Position numbers and translations under genes: made by a program. From an uncultured Eubacteriales bacterium (GTDB lineage: Bacteria; Bacillota; Clostridia; Oscillospirales; CAG-272), in contig CAKSLR010000045.1 of the NCBI GenBank assembly GCA_934467435.1, positions 1 to 10,665 on the forward strand: DNA of 10,665 bases, given 5' to 3'. Numbering within the stretch: the stretch's first letter is position 1; the number at the start of each line of letters is the position of its first letter. The notes below the pieces were generated by a model that worked only from the letters and a program-made list of their open reading frames with translations, had not been told where the DNA came from and searched no databases. Below, piece after piece: positions 1 to 6,622 of the stretch.

Positions 1-365
1 AGCATATCCTTGGCCTTGACAGCGGCTTCGGCAAAAATCAGCCGGTCGATGTCGTGGTCCGCCCGGAAGATGTAGACGTTGTCGCCCCCGAAAAGGGCAT
101 GTTGCGCGGCGTGGTCTCCTCGGTCACCTTCAAAGGGGTGCATTATGAGATCATTGTCGATATCCGCGGCTTCAAGTGGATGATTCAGACCACCGATTAC
201 GTGGCGGAAAATCAGGAGATCGGGCTTTCACTGGATCCCGATGCCATCCACATCATGCACAAGTCGGAATTCTCCGGGCAGTTTGGCGATTACAGTTCTT
301 TCAGTGATGAAATGGACGAAATCTCCAACCCCGATGCTACCCCCGATGAAGAAGCGGCGGTGTGA
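1..365 (+). CDS. potA: PotA, spermidine/putrescine ABC transporter ATPase, C-terminal part only
   Basis: This is the 3' end of an ATPase gene. The reading frame is open from the window edge (codons in phase from base 3) to TGA at 363-365. The Walker A, signature and Walker B motifs would lie upstream of the window. What remains is a TOBE-type regulatory domain: the VVVRPEDVDVV strand typical of MalK/PotA-class ATPases, then beta-rich sequence (GVVSSVTFKGVHYEIIVDI) and a closing DAIHIM strand. After it comes a tail of about 30 residues rich in acidic and serine residues (SDEMDEISNPDATPDEE). PotA hydrolyses ATP at the inner face of the membrane to drive polyamine uptake through PotB/PotC. The identity rests on the TOBE fragment plus the potBCD genes that follow. 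The fragment alone could come from another ABC ATPase of the same class. Confidence 0.88.
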   Translation, partial: HILGLDSGFGKNQPVDVVVRPEDVDVVAPEKGMLRGVVSSVTFKGVHYEIIVDIRGFKWMIQTTDYVAENQEIGLSLDPDAIHIMHKSEFSGQFGDYSSFSDEMDEISNPDATPDEEAAV

Positions 366-427
366 CCGCCCCACAACCGAATAAAAGAAGGAAGGCTCAC
401 TGAGCCGATTGGTGATCGCAAAAAGAA

Positions 428-1270
428 ATGAACAAAAAGCGTTCGTTTTTGCGCGTGGCGGCAGCATATCCGCACATGGTGTGGAGCCTGCTGTTTATCG
501 TTGCGCCTTTGGTTTTTGTTTTGTATTACGCCCTCAGTACGGAGGACGCAAACGGCAATTTTCATTTTTCCTTTGCCAACATTGCCGCGCTCGGCGGGGA
601 AAATTACCTGCCGGTATTCCTCCGTTCCATCTGCTTTGCCGTGGTGGCAACCGTCATTTGCCTGATTCTTGCCTACCCGCTGGCATACGCGCTTTCCCGT
701 TTCCGCGTTTCGTCCCAACGGATGCTGATTATGCTGGTCATGCTGCCGATGTGGATGAATCTTCTTATCCGCACCTATTCCTGGATGAACATTCTCGAAA
801 CCAACGGTATCATCAACAATTTTCTGACCTCGCTCGGTCTGCCGCGCGCCGAATTGCTCGGCAACAGCGCCGCGGTGGTACTGGGCATGGTGTATAATTT
901 CCTGCCCTACATGGTTCTGCCCATTTATACGGTAATGAGCAAGATCGACCGCCGGTATCTGGAGGCTGCCGCCGACCTCGGTTGCAACAATGCCGAAACG
1001 ATGCTGCGCGTGATTCTGCCCCTCTCTGCCTCCGGCATTGTGTCGGGTGTGACCATGGTGTTCGTTCCGTCGGTCAGTACCTTTTACATCTCGCAGAAAA
1101 TGGGCAACGGCCGCTTTGAGATGATCGGCGATACCATTGAGAGACAGTTCATGTCCAACTATGACTACCACATGGGTGCAACCCTTTCGCTTGTGCTGAT
1201 GGTGCTGATTATCATTTGTCTTGCCGTCATGAACCGTTTCGGTGATGATGAGAGGGAGGTGCTGGTATGA
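428..1270 (+). CDS. potB: PotB, spermidine/putrescine ABC transporter permease
   Basis: An integral membrane permease of 280 residues, the usual size for PotB. Hydrophobic segments lie near residues 15-35, 65-90, 98-118, 145-170, 198-220 and 250-268, giving about six helices. The cytoplasmic EAA loop that docks on the ATPase is at 179-185 (EAAADLG), followed by VILPLSASGIVSG. With PotC it forms the polyamine channel. An in-frame TGA at 413-415 excludes any upstream start, so ATG 428 is the first possible start. Its ribosome site is weak (GGTGAT at 411-416, about 11 bases away), and a small hairpin (GGCTC/GAGCC, 394-406) sits just before it, so translation may partly depend on coupling or readthrough from potA. 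The gene overlaps potC by ATGA. Confidence 0.93.
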   Translation: MNKKRSFLRVAAAYPHMVWSLLFIVAPLVFVLYYALSTEDANGNFHFSFANIAALGGENYLPVFLRSICFAVVATVICLILAYPLAYALSRFRVSSQRMLIMLVMLPMWMNLLIRTYSWMNILETNGIINNFLTSLGLPRAELLGNSAAVVLGMVYNFLPYMVLPIYTVMSKIDRRYLEAAADLGCNNAETMLRVILPLSASGIVSGVTMVFVPSVSTFYISQKMGNGRFEMIGDTIERQFMSNYDYHMGATLSLVLMVLIIICLAVMNRFGDDEREVLV

Positions 1271-2112
1271 AAACCGTCTCCCGCATTTATACAGCACTGA
1301 TTCTTTTGTTTCTTTACGCGCCGCTTTTCATCATGGTGCTGTTCTCTTTTAACGAGGCAAACAGCCTTTCGCATTTCACCGGCTTTTCCCTTCACTGGTA
1401 TGAGCAGTTGTTTCAGAGCGAAGAAGTGGTGGATGCCCTGAAAAACACCCTGATTCTTGCCGTTCTCTCTGCCCTGCTCTCCACCGTGATCGGCACCGCC
1501 GCCGCAGTGGGGATTGAGAAAATGCGCTCCCGTTGGCTGAAGGCAACGGTGAACGCCGTTTCCAATATGCCGATGATGAACCCCGATATCGTTACCGGTA
1601 TTTCCATGGCGCTGCTCTTCGCCTTTGCGATGAAACTTTTCGGCATGGAAAGCATTTTCGGCTTTTTTACCGTTCTGATTGCGCACACCACCTTCAATCT
1701 GCCCTATGTCATTCTTTCGGTCGTTCCGAAAATCCGGCAGATGGATCGCTTTTTGCCGGAGGCGGCGCTGGACCTCGGCTGTACGCCCCTGCAATCCTTC
1801 TTCAAGGTGGAACTTCCCTTTATCATGCCGGGGGTGCTGAGCGGGCTTGTCATGGCATTTACCCTGTCGCTTGACGACTTTGTCATCAGTTATTTCAACA
1901 CCGAAGGCGACTTTCAGACCCTGCCGATTTACATTTTCGGCATGACGAAACGTACCGTAACGCCGGATATCTACTCGCTTTCCACCATCCTGTTTGTCAG
2001 TGTGCTGCTGCTGCTGATTCTTTCCAACATCATGCAGGGGCGCTCGGAACGGAAGGCGGCGCTCTATGGCTCCCGCCGGCAGAAAAAAGCGGAAGGAGGG
2101 CAGGCAAAATGA
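1267..2112 (+). CDS. potC: PotC, spermidine/putrescine ABC transporter permease
   Basis: The second permease of the importer, 281 residues. It opens with an N-terminal helix (about 7-27), then the segment typical of PotC (SFNEANSL...FTGFSLHWYEQLF). Further helices lie near 60-82, 108-125, 131-152, 187-210 and 237-255. The EAA loop is at 165-171 (EAALDLG), followed by VELPFIMPGVLSG and the TLSLDDFVISYF stretch that is characteristic of PotC. The start ATG overlaps the potB stop as ATGA, with a GGGAGGTG ribosome site ahead of it, indicating coupled translation. The C-terminus is a basic cytoplasmic tail. It pairs with PotB in the membrane and takes substrate from PotD. Confidence 0.95.
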   Translation: MKTVSRIYTALILLFLYAPLFIMVLFSFNEANSLSHFTGFSLHWYEQLFQSEEVVDALKNTLILAVLSALLSTVIGTAAAVGIEKMRSRWLKATVNAVSNMPMMNPDIVTGISMALLFAFAMKLFGMESIFGFFTVLIAHTTFNLPYVILSVVPKIRQMDRFLPEAALDLGCTPLQSFFKVELPFIMPGVLSGLVMAFTLSLDDFVISYFNTEGDFQTLPIYIFGMTKRTVTPDIYSLSTILFVSVLLLLILSNIMQGRSERKAALYGSRRQKKAEGGQAK

Positions 2113-3542
2113 AAAAGAAGTTACTTCCCCTTTTGCTGATTCTCGCATTTCTTCTGCCCACACTGACCTCCTGCTCGCTCATCTCCCCCAAAAAGAAACT
2201 CTACGTCTACAACTGGGGCGAATACATGTCGCTCGGGGATGAGGGCTCCATTCATACGAACCACGCATTTGAAGAGTGGTATTACAAGACCTACGGAGAA
2301 GAGATTGAAGTGGTGTATTCGGTCTTTTCGTCCAACGAGGAAATGTACGCCAAAATGCGAAACGGTTCCTCAAAGATTGATGTCATTTTTCCGTCGGAAT
2401 ATATGGTGGAACGTCTGATTTCCGAGGATATGATCCGACCGCTGGACTTCACCGAGATTCCTGCCTACGCTTCTTCGATTGAAAAACGGTTTCAAGAGCT
2501 TGCCACCGCCCCCTACTGTGTTCCCTACACCTACGGGTATGTCGGTCTGATTTACGATGAGGACCTTGACGAATCCCTGCGGGACGAGAACGGAGAAATC
2601 AGTTGGCGCGTGCTGTGGAACGAGATTCCCGGCGGCAAGGATTACAGCGGGCAGATTCTGACCTTCAACAACAACCGGGACGCCTTCGGCATTGCCCAGT
2701 TCATTCTGAACTATGAGCACGCCTGGCAGAACGGCAAAAAGCCGGGGGAAACCGACTGGTACGTCAACACCACCGACAAAACCCGCTGGGACGAAGCGTT
2801 TGAACTCCTGCGCCTGCAAAAGGACTGCCTGCAAGCCTACGTCATGGATGAAATCTATAACAAAATGGAGGGCGGCGCCGCGCTGCTTTCCGCCTATTAT
2901 GCGGGCGACTATTTCACCATGGTGGATGTCAATGAACGCCTGTGTTTTGCCTATCCGAAAGAGGGCACCAACTTCTTCTATGACGCAATGTGTATTCCGA
3001 AAAACTCCAAAAACAGCGTGGAGGCGCAGCGGTATATCAACTTCCTGCTCGGCGGTACCGAGGGGGAATCGCTGGATGTTGCCATTGAAAATGCGGAGTA
3101 CATCGGTTATTCTTCCCCGAACGTCCGTGTAACCACCAACCTCGACTACCTTGCCGATATGGTGGATGATGAGGACGGCTACGGCGAGGAAGCACTCTCC
3201 ATCCTCTACCCCGAATGTGACCTGGAAACGCTCACCGCCATGGTAGAGAACTACATTGCCTGGCGCGACGAGCAAGAGGACGACTATGATATTGCCGACT
3301 ACCCGGGTGTGCACCCGACCGTCGACGTCTTCCGGAAGGAAGACAGCGATTTTGTCGCCTATATCTACGAAAATCTGGACAACGAGACGCTGGAATACTT
3401 CAACGGCAGGTGGGAGGCGCTGAAACTGGAAAGTGCCGCCTGTGGGGATATTTACGTGATCTCCGCCGTGATTGTGGTCGTACTGCTCGGCGGTGCGGTG
3501 TTCTACGTACTGCTGCGTCGGTATCGCCGTCGGTTTTATTGA
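2109..3542 (+). CDS. potD: PotD-like polyamine-binding lipoprotein with an extra C-terminal membrane helix
   Basis: Extracytoplasmic solute-binding protein of the pot operon, 477 residues, clearly longer than the roughly 350 of typical PotD. A lipoprotein signal peptide ends in the lipobox LTSC (Cys22). The mature protein begins with KKLYVYNWGEYM, matching the YNW(T/G)EY polyamine-pocket segment of E. coli PotD (W36, Y39 here). Other family signatures are FPSEYMV (Ser96), FNNNRDAF (Asp191), FFYDAMCIPKNSKN (Asp292) and IGYSSPN (Tyr334). By eye these align with the E. coli residues S83, E171, D257 and Y293; a Phe stands where E. coli has W255. An acidic insertion follows about residue 350. The protein ends in a strongly hydrophobic helix (about 448-469) and the basic tail RRYRRRFY, so it could be held at both ends. 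It overlaps potC by ATGA, has a GGAGGG ribosome site and is followed by a strong terminator. Confidence 0.93.
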   Translation: MKKKLLPLLLILAFLLPTLTSCSLISPKKKLYVYNWGEYMSLGDEGSIHTNHAFEEWYYKTYGEEIEVVYSVFSSNEEMYAKMRNGSSKIDVIFPSEYMVERLISEDMIRPLDFTEIPAYASSIEKRFQELATAPYCVPYTYGYVGLIYDEDLDESLRDENGEISWRVLWNEIPGGKDYSGQILTFNNNRDAFGIAQFILNYEHAWQNGKKPGETDWYVNTTDKTRWDEAFELLRLQKDCLQAYVMDEIYNKMEGGAALLSAYYAGDYFTMVDVNERLCFAYPKEGTNFFYDAMCIPKNSKNSVEAQRYINFLLGGTEGESLDVAIENAEYIGYSSPNVRVTTNLDYLADMVDDEDGYGEEALSILYPECDLETLTAMVENYIAWRDEQEDDYDIADYPGVHPTVDVFRKEDSDFVAYIYENLDNETLEYFNGRWEALKLESAACGDIYVISAVIVVVLLGGAVFYVLLRRYRRRFY

Positions 3543-3547
3543 AACCG

Positions 3548-3591
3548 CTCTCCTGCGGGTGAAAATTTTCACCCGCAGGAGAGATTTTTTT
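3548..3591 (+). terminator. Intrinsic terminator of the pot operon
   Basis: Six bases after the potD stop lies a perfect 36-bp palindrome (3548-3583) with arms of 18 bases and no spacer. The arms begin CTCTCCTGCGGGTG and meet at AAAATTTT. In RNA this gives a stem of about 16 bp with a four-base loop. Seven Ts follow (3585-3591). It ends the polyamine operon just upstream of the rpmH promoter. Confidence 0.95.
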
Positions 3592-3601
3592 AGCATATCT
3601 A

Positions 3602-3630
3602 TTGACAAGCCTTAAAAAACTTGGTATAAT
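3602..3630 (+). promoter_or_regulatory. Consensus sigma-A promoter for the rpmH cluster
   Basis: The -35 box TTGACA (3602-3607) and -10 box TATAAT (3625-3630) both match consensus exactly, with the optimal 17-bp spacer. A TG at 3622-3623 makes it an extended -10. Transcription would start near 3636-3638, leaving a leader of about 85 nt before rpmH that contains a small hairpin (GCGGC/GCCGC, 3663-3677). The promoter begins 10 bp after the T-run of the potD terminator, so the two operons are insulated. Such strength fits a highly expressed ribosomal protein gene. Confidence 0.93.
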
Positions 3631-3721
3631 ATATCGTGCTTTTTTGGAATATGCAAACCCGGGCGGCATTCTGCCGCTATGCGATTTCCGCTATTATTTG
3701 TGTGAAGGAGGGAGTTCTGTT

Positions 3722-3856
3722 ATGGTAAGAACCTATCAGCCGAAGAAGCGTCAGAGAAAGATGGAGCACGGTTTCCGCAAGAGAATGGCCACCGCCAACG
3801 GCAGAAAAGTGCTGAAGAGAAGACGCGCGAAGGGTAGAGCGCAGCTCACCTATTGA
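3722..3856 (+). CDS. rpmH: Ribosomal protein bL34
   Basis: A 44-residue, very basic protein that matches bL34 over its whole length. It has the invariant RTYQPKKRQRK start, the HGFRKRMATANGRKVLKRRRAKGR core and a short C-terminus (AQLTY). L34 is a small protein of the large ribosomal subunit that binds 23S rRNA. The start ATG at 3722 is set by a strong AAGGAGGG ribosome site (3705-3712), nine bases upstream. The gene has its own consensus promoter, and a hairpin terminator/attenuator follows it, which would make it more abundant than the downstream genes. It heads the conserved cluster with rnpA, yidD, yidC, jag and mnmE. Confidence 0.98.
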   Translation: MVRTYQPKKRQRKMEHGFRKRMATANGRKVLKRRRAKGRAQLTY

Positions 3857-3909
3857 TTCGCGTGCGGCGGCATGCCGCCATACCGTCACATCGTGCAGTG
3901 ACAATACAA

Positions 3910-3952
3910 AAAACTCCCGATAAATCACGCGATGTGTCTTTATCGGGGTTTT
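3910..3952 (+). terminator. Terminator or attenuator hairpin between rpmH and rnpA
   Basis: CCCGATAAA (3916-3924) pairs with TTTATCGGG (3939-3947). The stem can extend through C3914-G3948 and AAAA/TTTT if T3915 is bulged. The loop is about 14 bases and can form a small inner CAC/GTG pairing. The T-run is short (TTTT, then GCTTTATTTTG), so termination is probably partial. This fits a high L34 to RnpA ratio with readthrough into rnpA, since no separate rnpA promoter was recognised. Confidence 0.7.
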
Positions 3953-3971
3953 GCTTTATTTTGATTGAGGC

Positions 3972-3977
3972 AGGTGA
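3972..3977 (+). promoter_or_regulatory. Ribosome-binding site that sets the rnpA start
   Basis: AGGTGA lies five bases before TTG 3983. The same frame is open further upstream with TTG at 3965 and GTG at 3974, but neither has a well-placed Shine-Dalgarno sequence. The site therefore favours TTG 3983, giving an N-terminus MKFRAICENHLY. Confidence 0.55.
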
Positions 3978-3982
3978 AAAGA

Positions 3983-4360
3983 TTGAAATTTCGAGCAATC
4001 TGTGAAAATCATCTGTACGCAAAAGCATATTCCAAAGGCAAGCGGGTCGTCACCCGCAGCGTGGCCATGTATGTACTGCCCGACTATACGGCAGAAAAAC
4101 TGCGCCGCGCCCACCCGCAGAAACTGCGGGTCAACCGCATCGGACTGACCGTGACCAAAAAACTGGGCGGCGCCGTGGAGCGGAACCGCACCAAGCGCGT
4201 GCTGCGTGAGGGGTACCGTGCCGCGATGCAAAAAGGGCAGGTCAAGACCGGATTTCTGATTGTGCTGGCGGCGCGCGAGGCTGCCGTTTCGATGAAGTCC
4301 ACCATGGTCGGAAAAGATATTGCCTATGCCCTCGAAAAACTGGGGATGTATGTGAAATGA
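3983..4360 (+). CDS. rnpA: Ribonuclease P protein component
   Basis: The protein subunit of RNase P, which helps the catalytic RNA bind pre-tRNA and remove its 5' leader. From the TTG at 3983 it has 125 residues, a normal length. Family marks are the N-terminal ENHLYAKAYSKGKR segment, the RIGLTVTKK strand (52-60) and the signature RNR motif at 67-69 (GGAVERNRTKRVLRE), which lies in the RNA-binding helix. The protein is strongly basic. The exact start is uncertain: GTG 3974 or TTG 3965 would add three or six residues. No ATG start exists in the right place. The gene overlaps yidD by ATGA, in the order conserved across many bacteria. Confidence 0.95.
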   Translation: MKFRAICENHLYAKAYSKGKRVVTRSVAMYVLPDYTAEKLRRAHPQKLRVNRIGLTVTKKLGGAVERNRTKRVLREGYRAAMQKGQVKTGFLIVLAAREAAVSMKSTMVGKDIAYALEKLGMYVK

Positions 4361-4638
4361 AATATGTGTGTATGTGGCTCATCCGCCTTTACCGGCGTGT
4401 GATCTCTCCCCTGAAGCCGCCGTGCTGCCGTTTTACCCCGTCCTGCTCCGCCTATGCGCTGGAGGCATACCGAAAACGCGGCTTTTTTGTCGGCACGGCA
4501 CTGACGGTGTGGCGCCTGTTGCGCTGCAATCCGTTCTGCCGCCCGGGGTATGACCCCGTGCCGGACAAGCCATCCCCCAAGCCTTTGCCTATTACATTAG
4601 GCACAAAACCGAGAAAAAATACGTTAGAATGGAAGTAA
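4357..4638 (+). CDS. yidD: YidD, membrane protein insertion efficiency factor
   Basis: A 93-residue protein of the YidD (haemolytic domain, UPF0161) family. An N-terminal amphipathic/hydrophobic helix (LIRLYRRVISPL) is followed by the family core: PPCCRFTPSCSAYALEAYRKRG (21-42), then VWRLLRCNPFCRPGYDPVP (51-69). The conserved cysteines are C24, C30 and C57. YidD is known as a small membrane-associated protein that aids YidC-dependent insertion. A tail of about 24 residues after DPVP is lysine- and proline-rich and not part of the core. The start overlaps the rnpA stop as ATGA, and yidC starts four bases after its stop, so the three genes are probably translated in a coupled way. Confidence 0.95.
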   Translation: MKYVCMWLIRLYRRVISPLKPPCCRFTPSCSAYALEAYRKRGFFVGTALTVWRLLRCNPFCRPGYDPVPDKPSPKPLPITLGTKPRKNTLEWK

Positions 4639-4642
4639 TGCC

Positions 4643-5776
4643 ATGCTTGAATGGATCGCCAACCTCTTCAAATATCCCATGCAATGGTTCTATGGCATCA
4701 CCGGTAACTACCTGGTATCGCTTATTTTGTTTGCACTGCTGGTCAAGATCATTTTTATCCCCGCTGCCATTCACCAGCAAAAAACGCAGATCAAAGGTGC
4801 CAAACTGCGCCCGAAGATCGCCATTATCGAGAAAAAATACGCCGGCAGAACCGACCGGGAATCCCAGCAACAGAAACAGCAGGAAATCATGGAACTGCAA
4901 CAGAAGGAGGGGTATTCCCCCTTTGCCGGCTGCCTGCCGCTGCTTCTCCAGCTCCCCGTGCTGATCGGTCTTTACGAAGTCATTCGGAAGCCGCTCACCT
5001 ATCTGATGAACGCAACGAACGAAACCATCGAAAAGATCTGTGAAAAAGTCAATGCCATCCAGGGCGGCGCCGGTACGACCTTTGACGCGAGTTCCGACCA
5101 GATCAGTCTGATTAAAGTCATCAACCAGAATCAGATTGACATCAGCGACCAGCTCGCCGGTACCGGCAGTTCCTCACTGCCCGACCTGACCATTTTCGGT
5201 GGCAGCATCAACCTGGGGGATACGCCCGGCTTCAATAACGGCAGTTCCCTCTGGCTGCTCCTCATCCCGGTGCTGACCTTTGCGCTCGCCTTCCTTTCCA
5301 TGAAGGTATCGCGCCACTTCAGCGCGCAGCCCACGCAGGCAGCCAACACCCCCGAGATGCAGGCATCCAACCGCATTATGGAACTGAGCACGCCTCTGCT
5401 TGGCGTGTTTATCTGCTTTACCGTTCCCGCCGCCGTCGGTTTTTACTGGCTCTGCGGTTATGTATTCGCCATCCTGCAAACCGTGATTCTTGCCAAACTG
5501 ATGCCGCTGCCGACCTTTACGGAGGAGGAAATCCGCCGTTATGAGAAGGAAATGAAGGCATCCTACGCGAAGAGCAATCAGTCCGCTCCGCGTGCAGTCA
5601 CTTCTACGGGCAAGCGGTCGCTGCACCACATTGACGATGACGATGAAGATGCCGCCACCCCCGCGCCGCAGGTGAAAAAAGCGCAAACGGAAAAGAAAAA
5701 CGGCGCCATTTCCCTTGCGCCTCAGAAAGAAGACGAGAAAAAAGACGACGAAAAACAAGAAAATGACGGAGTCTGA
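4643..5776 (+). CDS. yidC: YidC/Oxa1-family membrane protein insertase
   Basis: Insertase for inner-membrane proteins, 377 residues. As in clostridial relatives it starts directly with the core fold and has neither a large periplasmic domain nor a lipoprotein signal. Helices lie near 22-42, 95-114, 202-222, 248-270 and 272-288. A charged coiled hairpin (KLRPKIAIIEKKYAGR to MELQQKEGYSPFAGCLPLLLQ) follows helix 1. Lys35, in ALLVKIIFIP, lies where the hydrophilic-groove arginine of other YidC proteins is expected. The outer loop between helices 2 and 3 is long (about 116-200). The C-terminal tail is highly charged (IDDDDEDAA, then Lys/Glu-rich), as in proteins that contact ribosomes, although that role is inference. 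The ribosome site GGAAG is at 4631-4635. jag follows after 12 bases. Confidence 0.96.
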   Translation: MLEWIANLFKYPMQWFYGITGNYLVSLILFALLVKIIFIPAAIHQQKTQIKGAKLRPKIAIIEKKYAGRTDRESQQQKQQEIMELQQKEGYSPFAGCLPLLLQLPVLIGLYEVIRKPLTYLMNATNETIEKICEKVNAIQGGAGTTFDASSDQISLIKVINQNQIDISDQLAGTGSSSLPDLTIFGGSINLGDTPGFNNGSSLWLLLIPVLTFALAFLSMKVSRHFSAQPTQAANTPEMQASNRIMELSTPLLGVFICFTVPAAVGFYWLCGYVFAILQTVILAKLMPLPTFTEEEIRRYEKEMKASYAKSNQSAPRAVTSTGKRSLHHIDDDDEDAATPAPQVKKAQTEKKNGAISLAPQKEDEKKDDEKQENDGV

Positions 5777-5788
5777 AAGGAGTCACCC

Positions 5789-6622
5789 ATGAAAAGAGAA
5801 ATTATTGCCACCGGTAAGGACGTGCAGGAAGCGCAGGAAAACGCCGCCGCCCTGCTCGGCGCATCCGAAAATGATACCATCCACTATGAGGTGCTGGACT
5901 TTCCCAAAAAGGGCGTGTTCGGCATCGGCGCGAAGCCTGCCAAGGTAAAGGCAACCGTGGAGTTGCCTGACGCACCGAAAGCCAAGCCCGCAGAGCCGAA
6001 AAAGGCGCCCCGTGAAAAGGAGTTTGTCGCACCGAAAGAGCCGGCGCCCGTTCACGAAGCCATGAAGACCGAGGCGGAAGTGGTGCTGACCAAACTGGAA
6101 GTTGCCCCGGGGGAAGACCAGTCTTTTGATTTTGTCAACCGCCTGATCGCCAACCTCGGCATTCAGGCACTGGCGACCCTCTACCGCCAGGATGAAGGCG
6201 GCAGACGGATCTGCATTGAAGGTGAGGATGCCGGTATGCTGATCGGTCATCACGGCGAAACGCTCGATGCCCTGCAGTACCTTTCCAACCTCGCCTGCGC
6301 GAAGAAAAACATCAACGGCGAGCGTCTGCGCGACCATGTAACCATTGATATTGAGAGTTACCGCGCGAAGCGGGAAACCACGCTGCGTGCCCTGGCGCGC
6401 CGCATGGCGGCAAAAGCGCTGCGTACGAAAAAGAACGTGATGCTGGAGCCGATGAACGCCTATGAGCGCCGCATCATCCACTCGGAGGTACAGGATATTG
6501 AGGGCGTTTCCACCAACTCGATCGGATCGGAAAACAACCGTCGCGTGGTCATTTATCTGACCGACAAGAAGCCTGCCGCCCCTGAAACTGAGCCGGAAGA
6601 AACGGCAAATGCCAATGTTTGA
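5789..6622 (+). CDS. jag: Jag (KhpB/EloR-type) RNA-binding protein with Jag-N, KH and R3H domains
   Basis: A 277-residue cytoplasmic RNA-binding protein encoded next to yidC. Domains in order are: Jag-N at 1-57 (EIIATGKDVQEA..., FPKKGVFGIGAKPAKV); an Ala/Pro/Lys/Glu linker at about 60-92; a type II KH domain at about 108-188 with the GxxG loop G153-H-H-G156 in MLIGHHGETLDALQYL; and an R3H domain at about 192-258 with Arg227-x3-His231 in YERRIIH, followed by SIGSENNRRVVIYL. In streptococci and other Firmicutes homologues (KhpB/EloR) work with KhpA in post-transcriptional control of elongation and division; the same role here is inference. The start ATG 5789 has AAAGGAG at 5776-5782. The end overlaps mnmE by 14 bases. 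Confidence 0.95.
   Translation: MKREIIATGKDVQEAQENAAALLGASENDTIHYEVLDFPKKGVFGIGAKPAKVKATVELPDAPKAKPAEPKKAPREKEFVAPKEPAPVHEAMKTEAEVVLTKLEVAPGEDQSFDFVNRLIANLGIQALATLYRQDEGGRRICIEGEDAGMLIGHHGETLDALQYLSNLACAKKNINGERLRDHVTIDIESYRAKRETTLRALARRMAAKALRTKKNVMLEPMNAYERRIIHSEVQDIEGVSTNSIGSENNRRVVIYLTDKKPAAPETEPEETANANV

Noticed and set aside
394..406. Hairpin GGCTC-act-GAGCC between potA and potB as a terminator
   Set aside because: The stem has only five pairs and no T-run follows, and the operon clearly continues. It may affect translation but is not a terminator.
290..1297. Open frame of 335 codons on the - strand opposite potB
   Set aside because: The product is rich in His, Gln and Asn with no hydrophobic or domain pattern. 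It is an antisense shadow of PotB.
2370..3608. Long open frame (412 codons) on the - strand opposite potD
   Set aside because: It lies fully antisense to a clear PotD gene, crosses the terminator and promoter region, and shows no domain. The product is His/Val/Gly-rich in the way typical of a codon-bias shadow.
3543..3721. Possible oriC or DnaA boxes upstream of rpmH
   Set aside because: No TTATNCACA-type sites or AT-rich unwinding repeats are present. The gap is accounted for by a terminator, a promoter and a leader. A single near match inside potB (TTATCCGCA near 767) is chance.
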